A stretch of 64,000 nt of DNA. Source: Daphnia carinata. Taxonomy: Eukaryota > Arthropoda > Branchiopoda > Diplostraca > Daphniidae. The stretch spans positions 806,001 to 870,000 of the forward strand of contig NC_081338.1 in the NCBI RefSeq assembly GCF_022539665.2, read 5' to 3'. Positions 22,188-32,940 of the stretch are shown here, piece by piece (the first letter of the stretch is position 1; each line of letters begins with the position of its first letter). The position numbers and the translations under genes were made by a program. The notes beneath the pieces were generated by a model. It was not told the origin of the DNA. It made no database searches and saw nothing but the letters and a program-made list of their open reading frames with translations.

Positions 22188-24300
22188 ATGAGTGAAGCCG
22201 TACCCAAAGCCGAAAATATGGACTTGGACGACCATAACCCAATGGTAGACGCATCGAAACCTGAACGGCAGAAGAGTGAAGGCCATTACTTCCCGAAAAC
22301 GATCTCAAGAAGAAACGTGGGAAGAGAACGGCGGCCCACACGAAGTTAACGACACAACTCAGAAAGGCACTGGAAGACTACAAGATGGGAGCCATCAGAT
22401 TGAAAAGGCTGCAAGTAACAGCATGGCGTGACGAATTGATTCGTATATACGACGAAGTCAAAGAAATACACAACAAGCATACAGAAAGTATATCCGGCAT
22501 GACTGAGCAACAACGTCAAGCATGTGACAAGTGGAAAGTAGATTTCGTAACGGATCACGTCGAAATTATCAAATTCGCGAGCCGATACGCAACTTCCTCG
22601 AATCAATCCGTCAGCTCGATCGGGACATCAGCCTCGGACATCACATGCAGTACCACGTTATCCTGAAAGAGGCGTACCAACGCTAAACCAGCCAGCCTCC
22701 TCCAACAATCAAGCCAAGGGGAGTTGAAGACTGAAGCACAGATGCTGAAGCTGGAATTGAAGTTGGAAACGGCAAGGGTTCAGATGGAAGCAAACACAAC
22801 TTCCATCACAAAAACCCTCAATACGGCTTTAAGGAGCATGAGTGAACAACTGAGTAAACTCATTGATAGCTCAAGAGTAACGTCCAAAGATATCGCGGCC
22901 AACAACACGTTAGTCCGGGAAGCACATCACACGTTGGACGGTTTGGATCAGAAAATTGACGCAGTTAATGTGGAGTTAAGAGCAAAAATCGAAGACCTTC
23001 GAACGGAAGTAGACGTGATGAAGGTTCAGCCCCGAACGATTCAAGATCAGCGACCTCCTGAGCGACCACAAGTCTTACCAACTTGTCAAGACGTTTCTAC
23101 CCTGTCACCCCGCCGCACGATGGAAGATGCAGTCCGACACCGCAAAAGATTGGTCGCCGCCGATGCATCTCTACGAGACCCGCGGCGAGGGGCGATGGCC
23201 ACGATGAGGTCCAGTTGCGACCATACGGATCATAACGAAGATGAGCGCTCTGAACGTTCACACACCCACAGTCAAGTTAATCGTCCTCACAGCAGCTGCT
23301 GCAATCGCCTACAACCTCCAAACTTCAAGATCCAGCCGTTTGACGGTAACCCGAAGAATTACGCGCGATTCAAGGCCAAATTCCAGGCCTTGTATGAAGA
23401 GTATGAAGATTCTCCGGTAATTCTTTTTATGTTAGAGGAGCTGCTAGCCGAAGAGGTATGAAACGAAATCGGTGAATGTCTTACCGACGGAACAATGTAC
23501 TCCGTGGTGTGGGAACGTTTAGATGCGGTCTACGGTCGTACTGAGATCATGGATCAGACGTACCTCTACGACCTTTTACAGGTCCCGCCACTGAAGAGCT
23601 TGATGCTGCCAGCCTCAAGACTTTCGCAAACCGTCTTTACGGAGCTGTAGCTACGCTCTCAAAATCGAAGTACACCCACGAGCTGTACAGCCGTACCACC
23701 TTGATGGCCCTTGACGCAAAACTGGCGCCCTACCTCAAGGATAAGTGGAACGAAAAACGGAAAAAGACAGGCGTAGAACTGAATGTTCTAGACCTAGACG
23801 ACTGGGTAACGTTGAAATCCATGAGCAAACCACATGGAAAAAATGTATTCGAGTCTTTACCCACGTCGACGTCCAAAGGTGTAAAGTTCGACGAAAGGAA
23901 GCACGTCAAGAGACCCAGCTTCCCACACACGTCGAGCATTGGACACGTATCGACGATGGAAGGTTCGAGATCATCGGCGTCATCATCTTTAGCAACAATG
24001 CCTTCAAGGAGCTGATTAACATCGGGGAAGATACAAGACGAGAAGGTGGAGGTGGAACGGTGGAGGTGCCTTGTATGTAACGGCAGGGCACAAAATTTCT
24101 CAACCTGTACCGCTTTCATGTCTCTACCGCCCACGAAAAGGGCTGAGAAGTTTGGGGAAAAAGTCTGAAAGATGTTTGTTATGTCTTACGGGAAAACACG
24201 AACGCAAGGAGTGTCCCCGGGATATCAGCTGTACTATTGCTGGTTGTACTGGAACCCGACACCACATCTTGCTTCATGGATCCGAATTCATCCCATTAAG
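22188..24300 (+). pseudogene. BEL 1 gag
   Basis: Translation would start at 22,188 (MSEAVPKAENMDLDDHN). A frame change after about 38 codons is followed by a helical segment (LIRIYDEVKEIHNKH, QQRQACDKWKVDF) and a coiled coil (22,724 onward). A DUF1759-type BEL/Pao gag domain (LQPPNFKIQPFDGNPKNYAR, 23,310-23,450) is then cut by a TGA at 23,459. The zinc knuckle region near 24,170-24,270 (CLTGKHERKECPRDISC) carries Cys/His spacing suited to RNA binding. The protein packages element RNA into cytoplasmic particles in active relatives. At least three frame breaks separate the parts here. Confidence 0.85.
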
Positions 24301-27300
24301 GAGGCTCGCGGATCAACCTGCCCTATCAGCGGCACTATCGACGGCTTTCCTGGGCACCTTGACCCATCTGGAAACAGTAAAACGACGCGTACATTTCAAG
24401 ATTGTACCGGTTCGTGTTAGAGCGGGTGAAACATGGGTCGACACTTTCGGTTTCCTGGATACCGGAAGCGACACCACGCTAATTAGGAGCAACCTAGTAA
24501 AGAAGTTGGGACTCGTTGGGCCGTCTAAACGCATCAACGTTGTCTCGTATGACGGAGCCACGTCTAACGTTACGGCTTCGTCGTAAACTTCGCCTTAACA
24601 TCTCGTGATAAAAGCCAGTTTGAAGTCAAGCACGCTTACGCCGTCGAAAATCTGAAAGTGACGCCGAATTCGCCGATCGACCCTCGACAGTTGGAGTCAT
24701 GGACACACCTACGTGGTATTGCCGTCCCGACCGTTCAAGAAGAGGACGTGACCGTGCTGATAGGAATCGACGTCGCAGAGGCCCATGATCATGTAGTTTC
24801 CATCAAGCCGCCGGCTGGAACGATTGGGCCCATCGCCTTCAAGACGTCGTTTGGTTGGTGTTTCGGTGGACAAACGGGTCCACTACAAGACAGACGCCCG
24901 TTCATCGCTCATCTGGCCACCGAGGAACGCCCCGAAGACCTAAACGAGCTGGTGAAGAAGTTTTGGCAAAATGAGGCCAACGAAGTAGAAATAGAAACGC
25001 CCGTTCTTTCTGAGGATGACCTACGTGAAAAACGCATCCTCGAATCTTCCGTAAAACGTATTAGTAACCAGTATCAAGTCAGCTTAATGTGGAAAGCCGA
25101 CGAAGTAAATCTCCCAAACAATCGGGTGTCTGCATTGAAGAGGCTTTACGCTCTCGAATGACGTTTCCATCAAGACGCGGAGTTTGCCCAAAGGTACGAT
25201 GAAGTAGTCCAGGAGTATATCGGCTTGAAACATGCCCGACTCCTCACGACTCAAGAAGCCCGGACGGAGACGAACAAGACGTGGTATGTACCACAACACG
25301 GGGTCGTGAGCCCATCCAGCTCACCGACCACGGTTCGTGCTGTATTCGATGGAGCTGCTGAGTTCGGCGGCACATCGATAAACCAAAACTTACTTCGGGG
25401 ACCTAACCTACTCGTTAGCTTGCTCGGTGTGCTAATCCGCTTTCGCCACAACCTCATGCCGGTCGGAGCAGACATCGAGAAAATGTTTCATCAAGTGAAA
25501 GTTCCCGAAGAAGACCAGGCAGCCTTCCGATTTCTCTATCGGACGCCTGGCAGTATTTCAGCCCCGTTAACGTACCAGACGACTGTTCACGTATTCGGAG
25601 CCATATCCTCTTCGATGAGCTGCATCTTCGTCCTCAACAGGACGGCCGATGATCACCGCAACCAGTTTCCAGACGTAGCTGATAGTGTTCGACGGAATTT
25701 TTACGTTGACAATTACCTCAACTCTTTTGACTCTGAAGACGAGGTCATCAAACCGTCCCGCCAAATGAAATCCCTTCTCCAGTTGGATGGGTTCAACCTG
25801 ACAAAGTGGACGTCGTCATCAAAAACGGTGATAGCAGCGCTACGAGAGTTCGGCCTCGCCTCACCAACTCTGGATCTGGACTTGGAGAACCTCCCCGTCG
25901 AAAGAACCCTTGGAGTAATGTGGGACAGCGAACGAGATATTCTGACGTTCAAGATTCGGAAGCCGCCAAACAACGTGACCCTCACGAAGCGAGCCTTCCT
26001 CAGCATCATCTCTAGTGTCTACGACCCGCTGGGACTTGTCGCACCTGTTATCTTCATAATGAAGTCATTACTCCAAGACATTTGGACAAACGAAGAACGG
26101 ATTGGTTGGGACGACGTTTTGCCTGAACCGTTGAGCAAACGCTTCTACTTCTGGTATGATCATCTGGAAAATTTGGAATCTCTGTCAGTTCCGAGATGCT
26201 TCCGTTTTAAACGAGGACGTTGGACTCAACAGCACCTCCACGTCTTCACGGATGCAAGCTCCAAAGGTTACGGAGCAGTAGCCTATTTCCGCACTGTATT
26301 CGAAGATCAGTCCATCAACGTGTCTTTCGTTCTGTCGAAAACACACGTCACGCCGGTGAAAGGTCTCACGATTCCACGTCTAGAGCTACAAGCTGCAGTA
26401 GAAGGTCTCAACACCGCCCTCACAATTTGTCGTGAACTAGAAATCGACCTTCGCCAAGTGACGTTCCACACGGACTCACAAAGGGTGCTGCGGTGGATCC
26501 ATTCCAAAACCTGCCGATTTGAAGTCTTCGTCAACAACCGCATAGGAAAAATACTCCGGAACACAGGTCACCGACAGTGGCGTCATGTTGCTGGAGACTC
26601 GAACCCAGTGGATCTCTGCAATAGGGGTATCGATCCAAAGGATGTCGACGAATTGGTCTACTTCCATCGAGGACCTTCGTTCCTGAGCCTAGACCCCTCA
26701 GAATGGTATATCTGGGAAGAAATTACAGAGCCTGAAGAACGGGATGTAAACGTGATCCCCGTCTTAGCAGTCACGACGGAAGATGAGAACCATGTCATCG
26801 ACCGATGTGTCGGACTTTTTTCCAGCCTGTTGAAACTGCAACGAGTGATGGCTTGGAGTCTAAGATTTGCCAACAACGCTAGAGCAAGACTACGTGAAGA
26901 AAAACCCATGGTCGGAGAGTTAACGGTAGAAGAAATGGTAACGTCGATAACAAAATGCATCATACGTGCACAGGAATTGGCCTTTACTGAAGAATTCTAC
27001 GCCCTTCGCAAGAATCTAGAATTACACCTCAGATCGAAGCTTCGTACATTCATGCCCTTCTTGGATGAAGCCGGACAGCTGCGAATAGGCAGACGTATAC
27101 TTCACGCGCCAATAGATTATGCAGCCAAGCACCCCATACTCCTACCAGCGACTTAACTCTTAACAAGAAGGATAATATGGGATTATCATGTTAGAAACAT
27201 GCACGTCAAGACAGAGAGATTCCTGACTGACCTCCGTTCCCGCTATTGGATACTTTCTGGACACAAAGTGGTAAAATCCGTGATCAACAATTGCTGGCCT

Positions 27301-28357
27301 TGCAAGCGCACGTCGTCGACGCCTAGCCCGCCGTTGATGGCTTCCCTTCCAGTACATCGTTTAACGCCCCATCTGACCGCGTTCACGTACACAGGGATCG
27401 ATTACTTTAGTCCCTTGACCATACGAGTTGGTGGAAGGGGAAGAAGACATGAAAAACGTTGAGTCAGCCTACTCACGTGGTTGACGACCCGAGCAGTTCA
27501 CCTGGAGGTAGCCAAGGGACTTAGTATGGAGGAATTCTTACTCTGTTTCTCTCGTTTTGTAAGCCTACGCGGAAAACCGAAAGTCGTTTACAGCGACAAT
27601 GGGACAAACTTTGTCGCCCCCGAGCAAGAGTTGCGACAAGCACCAAGACAAGACAAGAAAGGTTACCAAACACCAAGAACTCCAAACAGTAATGGCTTGT
27701 CAACAAATAGACTGGCACTTCTCTCCACCCCATGGGCCCCACTTCGGTAGTGTTTGGGAAAGGTTCGTACAGTGCTGCAAACGGGCAATGAAAACCAGCA
27801 TCGGTAATTGCCTAGTCACGGACCAAGTGCTGCGAACCGTTATCGCTGAAGTGGCAGCTTTGTTAAACGCCCGGCCGTTAACCCATCTGAGTATGGATCC
27901 AGAAGACCCGGATCCCTTAACGCCAAATCACTTTCTATACGGTGGAGTTCGGCCGTATTTGCCCCTACAGTTGGCCGACGTGGAAGATATGAACGTAACC
28001 AACAAGCAATTTCTGCAAAGTCAAGCCATCCTCTAACATTTTTGGAATAGATGGTTACGTGAATACGTTCCACACTTAACAGAAAGAAGAAAATGGCAAG
28101 AAAATAGGCCTAACGTCACCGTGGGAGATCTGGTTTTGGTAATCGAACCGAATACCTTGCGTGGGCAGTGGCCGATGGGAAAAGTGCTCGAAGTTATTCC
28201 CAGCACTACGGATAATGGTGTTCGAATAGTAAAGGTGAAGCTCAGCAACCATCCAATACCATGTATTCGACCGGTGGCCAAATTATGTATCATAGTTGCG
28301 GCAAAAGAGCAACAAGTTTACGCAAAAGAAGAAAAAACGGAATCTTCCACAGCGTAA
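24301..28357 (+). pseudogene. BEL 1 pol: protease, RT, RNase H, integrase
   Basis: The aspartic protease has FLDTGSDTTLI near 24,455-24,485. A long open stretch from 25,225 to 27,156 (643 codons) holds the reverse transcriptase (ADIEKMFHQVKV near 25,470; polymerase box FYVDN near 25,705, with Asn instead of the second Asp), the Pao-specific segment (VYDPLGLVAPVIF near 26,015) and RNase H (FTDASSKGYGAVAY near 26,245; FHTDSQ near 26,465). Integrase follows in broken frames: HHCC region (INNCWPCK near 27,285), first acidic residue in YTGIDYF near 27,395, second in YSDNGTNF near 27,590, then a C-terminal DUF5641-like segment to 28,357. Stops and frameshifts, plus the altered YVDN box, make it non-autonomous. 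Confidence 0.92.
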
Positions 28358-28424
28358 ACGTTCAATTTCAGTATCGTTAAATGTAAATACTGTCTGTAAT
28401 GGAGCTACAAACAGTAGCTCATTG

Positions 28425-28928
28425 CGTGCATTTCCCGTCCTCGTCTTTAAAACCCTCGCTTGAATTGTAAATTGTCGGATATTCTCCCTGTAAAAACTTT
28501 GGCAGACGTCCACGCCAGCCTGAAGGCACCCACCTGTCCACCACGCGTTTACCATCTGACTTGAAGATCGGTGTATCTACGTGAATCATCGACATCCGTT
28601 AACGTGTGACTCTATCAGCCTATAATAACGTTTCTACGTCATGAGTGAAGCCGTACCCAAAGCTGAAAATATGGACTTGGACGGCCATAACCCAATGGTA
28701 GACGCATCGAAACCTGAACGGCAGAAGAGTGAAGACCATTACTTCCCGAAAACGATCTCAAGAAGAAACGTGGGAAGAGAACGGCGGCCCACACGAAGTT
28801 AACGACACAACTCAGAAAGGTAGTGGAAGACTACAAGATGGGGGCCATCAGATTGAAAAGGCTGCAAGTAACAGCATGGCGTGACGAATTGATTCGTATA
28901 CGACGAAGTCAAAGAAATACACAACAAG
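28425..28928 (+). repeat. Duplicated leader and gag start inside BEL 1
   Basis: Matches 21,972-22,477 nearly base for base, including the gag start (at 22,188 in the first copy), with a few substitutions and a two-base loss. It is joined directly to the internal LTR position equivalent to 21,757. The unit therefore sits between pol and a truncated 3' LTR, where it does not belong. Confidence 0.93.
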
Positions 28929-28930
28929 TA

Positions 28931-29106
28931 GAGTCCCTTTATTCCCTTTTTGCTAAATCAAGCGTTTTCGGTTTTTTTCTTATTCCTCAACTCTGAAAAA
29001 TACAGTTTGTCTCCTTTCTACATCATTTCTCATTTTCAATCACCCTCATCATTCACCCATCTCATTCTGTCTCTGTTACAACTCTTTTGCACGGGAGTCT
29101 GTAACA
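28931..29106 (+). repeat. BEL 1 truncated 3' LTR
   Basis: Corresponds to positions 21,757-21,930 of the 5' LTR with very few differences. The first 265 or so bases of the LTR are missing. It ends GTAACA immediately before the GTTAC target duplication. Confidence 0.92.
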
Positions 29107-29111
29107 GTTAC

Positions 29112-29198
29112 CACATATTTTGCAATTGCCATGGCGTCGGATGATTTCCTTTTCTTTCAGTTAGTGAAAATATTCAAACTCTCTACGGGCAAGGTTAA
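29112..29198 (-). pseudogene. KDZ exon, middle part (between BEL 1 and BEL 2)
   Basis: Only this short piece of host sequence separates the two BEL elements. On the minus strand it reads NLARREFEYFH, a TAA stop, then LKEKEIIRRHGNCKICG into the GTTAC duplication. It joins in frame to 38,134-38,153 upstream once BEL 2 and one AAAGT are removed, and to 21,423-21,484 downstream once BEL 1 is removed. Confidence 0.7.
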
Positions 29199-29203
29199 AA
29201 AGT

Positions 29204-29530
29204 TGTCACCTACGGTGCTGCCCTTAAGGGCAGGGCAGTAGGAAGGTGCAGGGCCTGCTCGTTTTAGTAGGGTTTTTTTTGTTGTAATTTTTGTACACCA
29301 AGAGACAGTTCGCATCTTAGTATAGCCCACAGTCAGTCGTCTCGTTTTTTCCCTCCAGCCAAGTACTTTGTTTGTACTCACTCTCAGTTTTTTTGTGTCT
29401 AGTTCAATCTTCCGCTTCCCATTTTTTGCCTCTCTCTCAAACATAGAAATAAAGTGTCCGTCATTCCCACCAAACCATCTCTCCATTTCATTTACGCTTA
29501 TCACCCGCCATTACTCGCATCTTTCCCATA
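29204..29530 (+). repeat. BEL 2 5' LTR, truncated at its 3' edge
   Basis: Aligns with 37,785 onward. It stops at about 29,530, where the 3' LTR continues for about 35 bases to TAACA. The following bases (gag, equivalent to 22,324 of BEL 1) show the deletion junction. Confidence 0.85.
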
Positions 29531-29698
29531 GACAAGGGGGAAGAGAAAGGCAGCCCACACGAAGTTAACGACCCAGCTCAAAAGAGCAGTGGTAGATCAC
29601 AAGATGGGAGCCATTAAATTGAAGAAATTGGAATTTGCAGCATGTCTTGACGAATTAATTCGTATCTACAACGAAGTCAAAGAGGTACATCTAAGGTA

Positions 29699-31139
29699 CC
29701 CACACGGAACAATGGGCTCCTCAGTACCTCTGCAGAACTTCCCCCTGTCCTCCTCAGTCTTCTCCATAACCGTCCGAAATTCCTCTTAGAACCCTCTTTT
29801 TTGTCACCTAGTAGCTGCCTGACAGGCTCTTCAGTCCCTCTTACATCATCCTCAGCTAGTGCCAAGAACCTCCCACGATGAAAAATAAATTGTGTGACAC
29901 ATGTATTCCATGTACCTAGCGGCTTTCTATAAGTTTTATAGCATTTGAATGTAATTAAAACATAAAATAAATTTTAAACGACAGAAACAGAATATTTGAA
30001 ATTGTGTATTCAATTTCAAAAACTTTATCTTTTATTGGGATTCGCGGTGAAATAGGACTGAACCGAAATAGGAATGGGAGAAATAGGAATGACTTAATAT
30101 ATTTTAGGAAAGTCCCATTTCACCAAGACATTAGTCCTAGTACTATTTAAAGATAGCCCTATTTTTTTAATTGTTCCAATTGGAACGATAAACCTCCCAG
30201 CCGATATGCAATAAATAGATAGATAGGCAATAAATTGCACAAAAGCGTCGGCTTATATCCATTTTCCTTTTTAAAATACCGATGGTGTTAACTCATTAAT
30301 TTAATGGTTCACAAAACCTTTTTTTTCTTATGCTATTTCAATTAAAATTACAGGAGAACATGCACTATATTGTATTTAATAGAGTTGATTTAACAAAATA
30401 CTATTAGAGCAAAATCAGAAATAACTATTGCTTATATTGCACTTTATGTGGTCATAACAAACTTTTCCAATTGCACTTATGTTTTACTATTTCATACTAC
30501 TATTTTACGTAATATACAGCTCTTACATATTCTGATTTGGCTCTACTAGTATTTTATTAATTATTTATTAAATACCATGTCATGTCCAGTTACGGAGGAG
30601 GTGCAATACGTTAGTCTATAGGCTTTTTTAGGTAGTATGATTGAAATCGGTCTCATATTTCACTTATTGTAGTGCTCGACCTCTATCCTATTGAAAGAGT
30701 TTTATTGTTTGTGTTTTTAATTATTTTTTTTGGTTGCCTTTGTTAGTTTATTAACGTTAGCGATTAATTTTTGCAACACACACATTGTCTTCGTCATTCG
30801 TGTGAAAAACAGCCGCCTTCATAATTTTTTGAATTAACAATGGTAAACCCCAAAATTTACATGATCTAATAATTTTGCTTGATTTTATATATTTCTTTGA
30901 AACTGCCAAATGTTTTTGTGATACTTTACAACGCACGAGTCTTACTTTCATGGAGGAACCTTCAAAAGCACTCCTGAGGATATCATCAACAATTTCTTGA
31001 ATTGAAAATATTGGCATGTTTCTCCACAATTTTCCAGTCTCTTGTGGCCTTCCTCAGTGCTTCTCAACGGTATGATTGTTGCGCTGGGGAGGCTAAGAGC
31101 CTTTTAGGAGGTTTCCAGGAAGGAGATGCGCCGTGTGGG
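29699..31139. mobile_element. 1.44-kb TA-flanked insertion in BEL 2 gag
   Basis: Comparison with BEL 1 gives an empty site. BEL 1 reads ACAACAAGCATACAG where BEL 2 reads CATCTAAGG, TA, insertion, TA, TACAG. The insertion starts CCCACACGG and ends CCGTGTGGG, a 9-bp inverted repeat, with TA on both sides as for Tc1/mariner-type targets. It has no transposase. The minus-strand open stretch at 30,757-31,029 is unidentified. Inside lies a piece related to the iteron-ended element at 16,013. Confidence 0.7.
30039..30520. repeat. 5' fragment related to the iteron-ended element
   Basis: Aligns with 16,013-16,592. It starts GATTCGCGGTGAAATAGGAC, keeps GAACGATAAACCTCCCAG-like, CTTATATCCATTTTCC and ATTGCACTTTATGTGGTCA blocks, and diverges where the inner hAT repeat begins in the other copy. 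Several iterons are lost and the opposite end is absent. Confidence 0.85.
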
Positions 31140-32940
31140 TATACAGATAAAATACCCGGCCTACCTGATCAGCAACGTCAAGCATGTGACTAATGGGAAG
31201 TTGAATTTGAAACTGATTATGTTGACATTATCAAATTTGCAAGTCGTTACGCCACTTCCTCAAACCCGTCTGTTAGTTCAATCGGGACATCAGCTTCAGA
31301 TATCACGAGCGGTACCATGTAATCCGAAAAAAGGCCATCCAGCTTTAAACCAACTAGCCTTCTCCAACAATCAAGCCATGGGGAGCTTGAGACCCAAGCT
31401 CAGATGCTGAAGCTGGAATTTAAGTTGGAAACCGCAATGGCTCAGATGGAGGCAAATACGACTTCCATCACAGAAACCCTTAATAAGGCGTTAAGAAGTA
31501 TGAGTGAACAGGTAAGTAAACTCATTGAGAGTCAAGAGTTACGTCCAACGATTTCGCTGCCAACAACACGCTAGTAAGGGAAGTACACCAAACGTTGGAC
31601 GGTTTTGATTAGAAGATTGACGTAGCCAAGATGGAGTTGATCTTCGATCTTCGAAAATCTTCGAAAATCTCCGGAAAGATCTTCGATTCGAAGTAGACGT
31701 GGTGAAGGTTCAACCCCGAACGTTTCAAGACCAACGACTTCCCGAGCATCACAGGGCTTACCGACTCGTCAATTGTTACAATCCTGTCCCCTTCCAGGAC
31801 GATCGAGGATGCAGTCCGACATCGTAGACGAATAGTCGCCGCCGATACACCTATACGAGATCCACGGCGAGGGACTTTGGTAACGACATCTTCCAGTTGC
31901 GACCCTACGAATCATGATGAAGATAAGCGCTCGGAACATTCACATAACATCGATAACGTCAATCGTCCTCACGATGGCTGTTGCAGTCGCCTACAACCTC
32001 CAAACTTCAAGATCCAGCAGTTTGACGGTAACCCGAAGAATTATGCTCGATTAAATGCCAAATTCCAGGCCTTGTATGAAGAGTTTGAAGACTCTGCGGT
32101 ACTTCTTTTCATGTTGAAGGAGATGCTAGCCGAAGAGGTACGCAACGAGATCAGCGTATGTCTGACATACAGAACAATGTACTCCGTGGTGTGGGGCGTC
32201 TAGACGCGGTCTATGGTCGCACTGAGATTATGGACCAGATATATCTCGACGACCTTCTACATCTCCCGCCATTGAAGAGACTAGATGCTGCTAGCCTCAA
32301 GACTTTCGCAAACTGTCTGCGCGGAGCAGTAGCCACGCTCTCAAATCGTAATACACCTAAGAGCTGTACAGCTGTACCACCTTGATGGCTCTGAAGCAAA
32401 ATTGACGCCTTATCTCAAGGATAAGTGGAACGAAAAACGAAAAAAGCAGACGTAGAAGTGAATGTTCTAGACCTAGACGACTGGGTAACGTTGAAATCCA
32501 TGAGAAAACAGAGTCTTTACCCACGTCGACGTCCAAAGTTGTAAAGTTCGACGAAAGGAAGCACGTCAAGAGACCTAGCATCCCACACACGTCAACTGTT
32601 GGACACGTATCGACGATGGAAGGTTCGAGATTATCGGCGTCATCATCTTTGGTAGGATTATCTAGGTCATCAGCAACCATGCCTCCAAGGAGCCGATCAA
32701 CCTGGGGAGAGATACAAGCGGAGAAAATGGAACGATGGAAACGCCTTTATGTAACGACAGGCCAGCAATCCTTCAACATTTACTGTCTTCATGTCTCTCA
32801 AGGCCAGAAAAAGGGCTGCGAAAGTATTCAAGTCTGGAAGATGTATGTTATGTCTTACGGGAAAGCACGAACGCAAGGAATGTCCCAGGGATGTCAGCTT
32901 TACTATTGCTAGGTGCACTGGACCCCATCACCACACCTTG

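Larger units (their letters stand above)
21490..29106 (+). mobile_element. BEL/Pao LTR retrotransposon 1
   Basis: The element begins TGTCACC, ends GTAACA, and is flanked by a perfect 5-bp duplication GTTAC (21,485-21,489 and 29,107-29,111). It encodes gag, aspartic protease, reverse transcriptase, RNase H and integrase in the BEL/Pao order. The 174-176 bp that the two LTRs still share differ at only a few positions, so the insertion is recent relative to the rest of the region. It interrupts an exon of the minus-strand KDZ gene. The 3' end is rearranged: a copy of the leader and gag start precedes a truncated LTR. Confidence 0.93.
29540..32940 (+). pseudogene. BEL 2 gag, interrupted and decayed
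   Basis: Fragments match BEL 1 gag: LIRIYNEVKEVH near 29,655-29,690, then after the inserted element QQRQACD and IIKFASRYATSSN near 31,160-31,265. The coiled-coil region lies near 31,400-31,690, the DUF1759-like QPPNFKIQQFDGNPKNYARL near 32,000-32,050, and the knuckle region near 32,840-32,910 (CLTGKHERKECPRD). Stops and frame changes are frequent. The copy has no usable start because of the 5' deletion. Confidence 0.82.
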
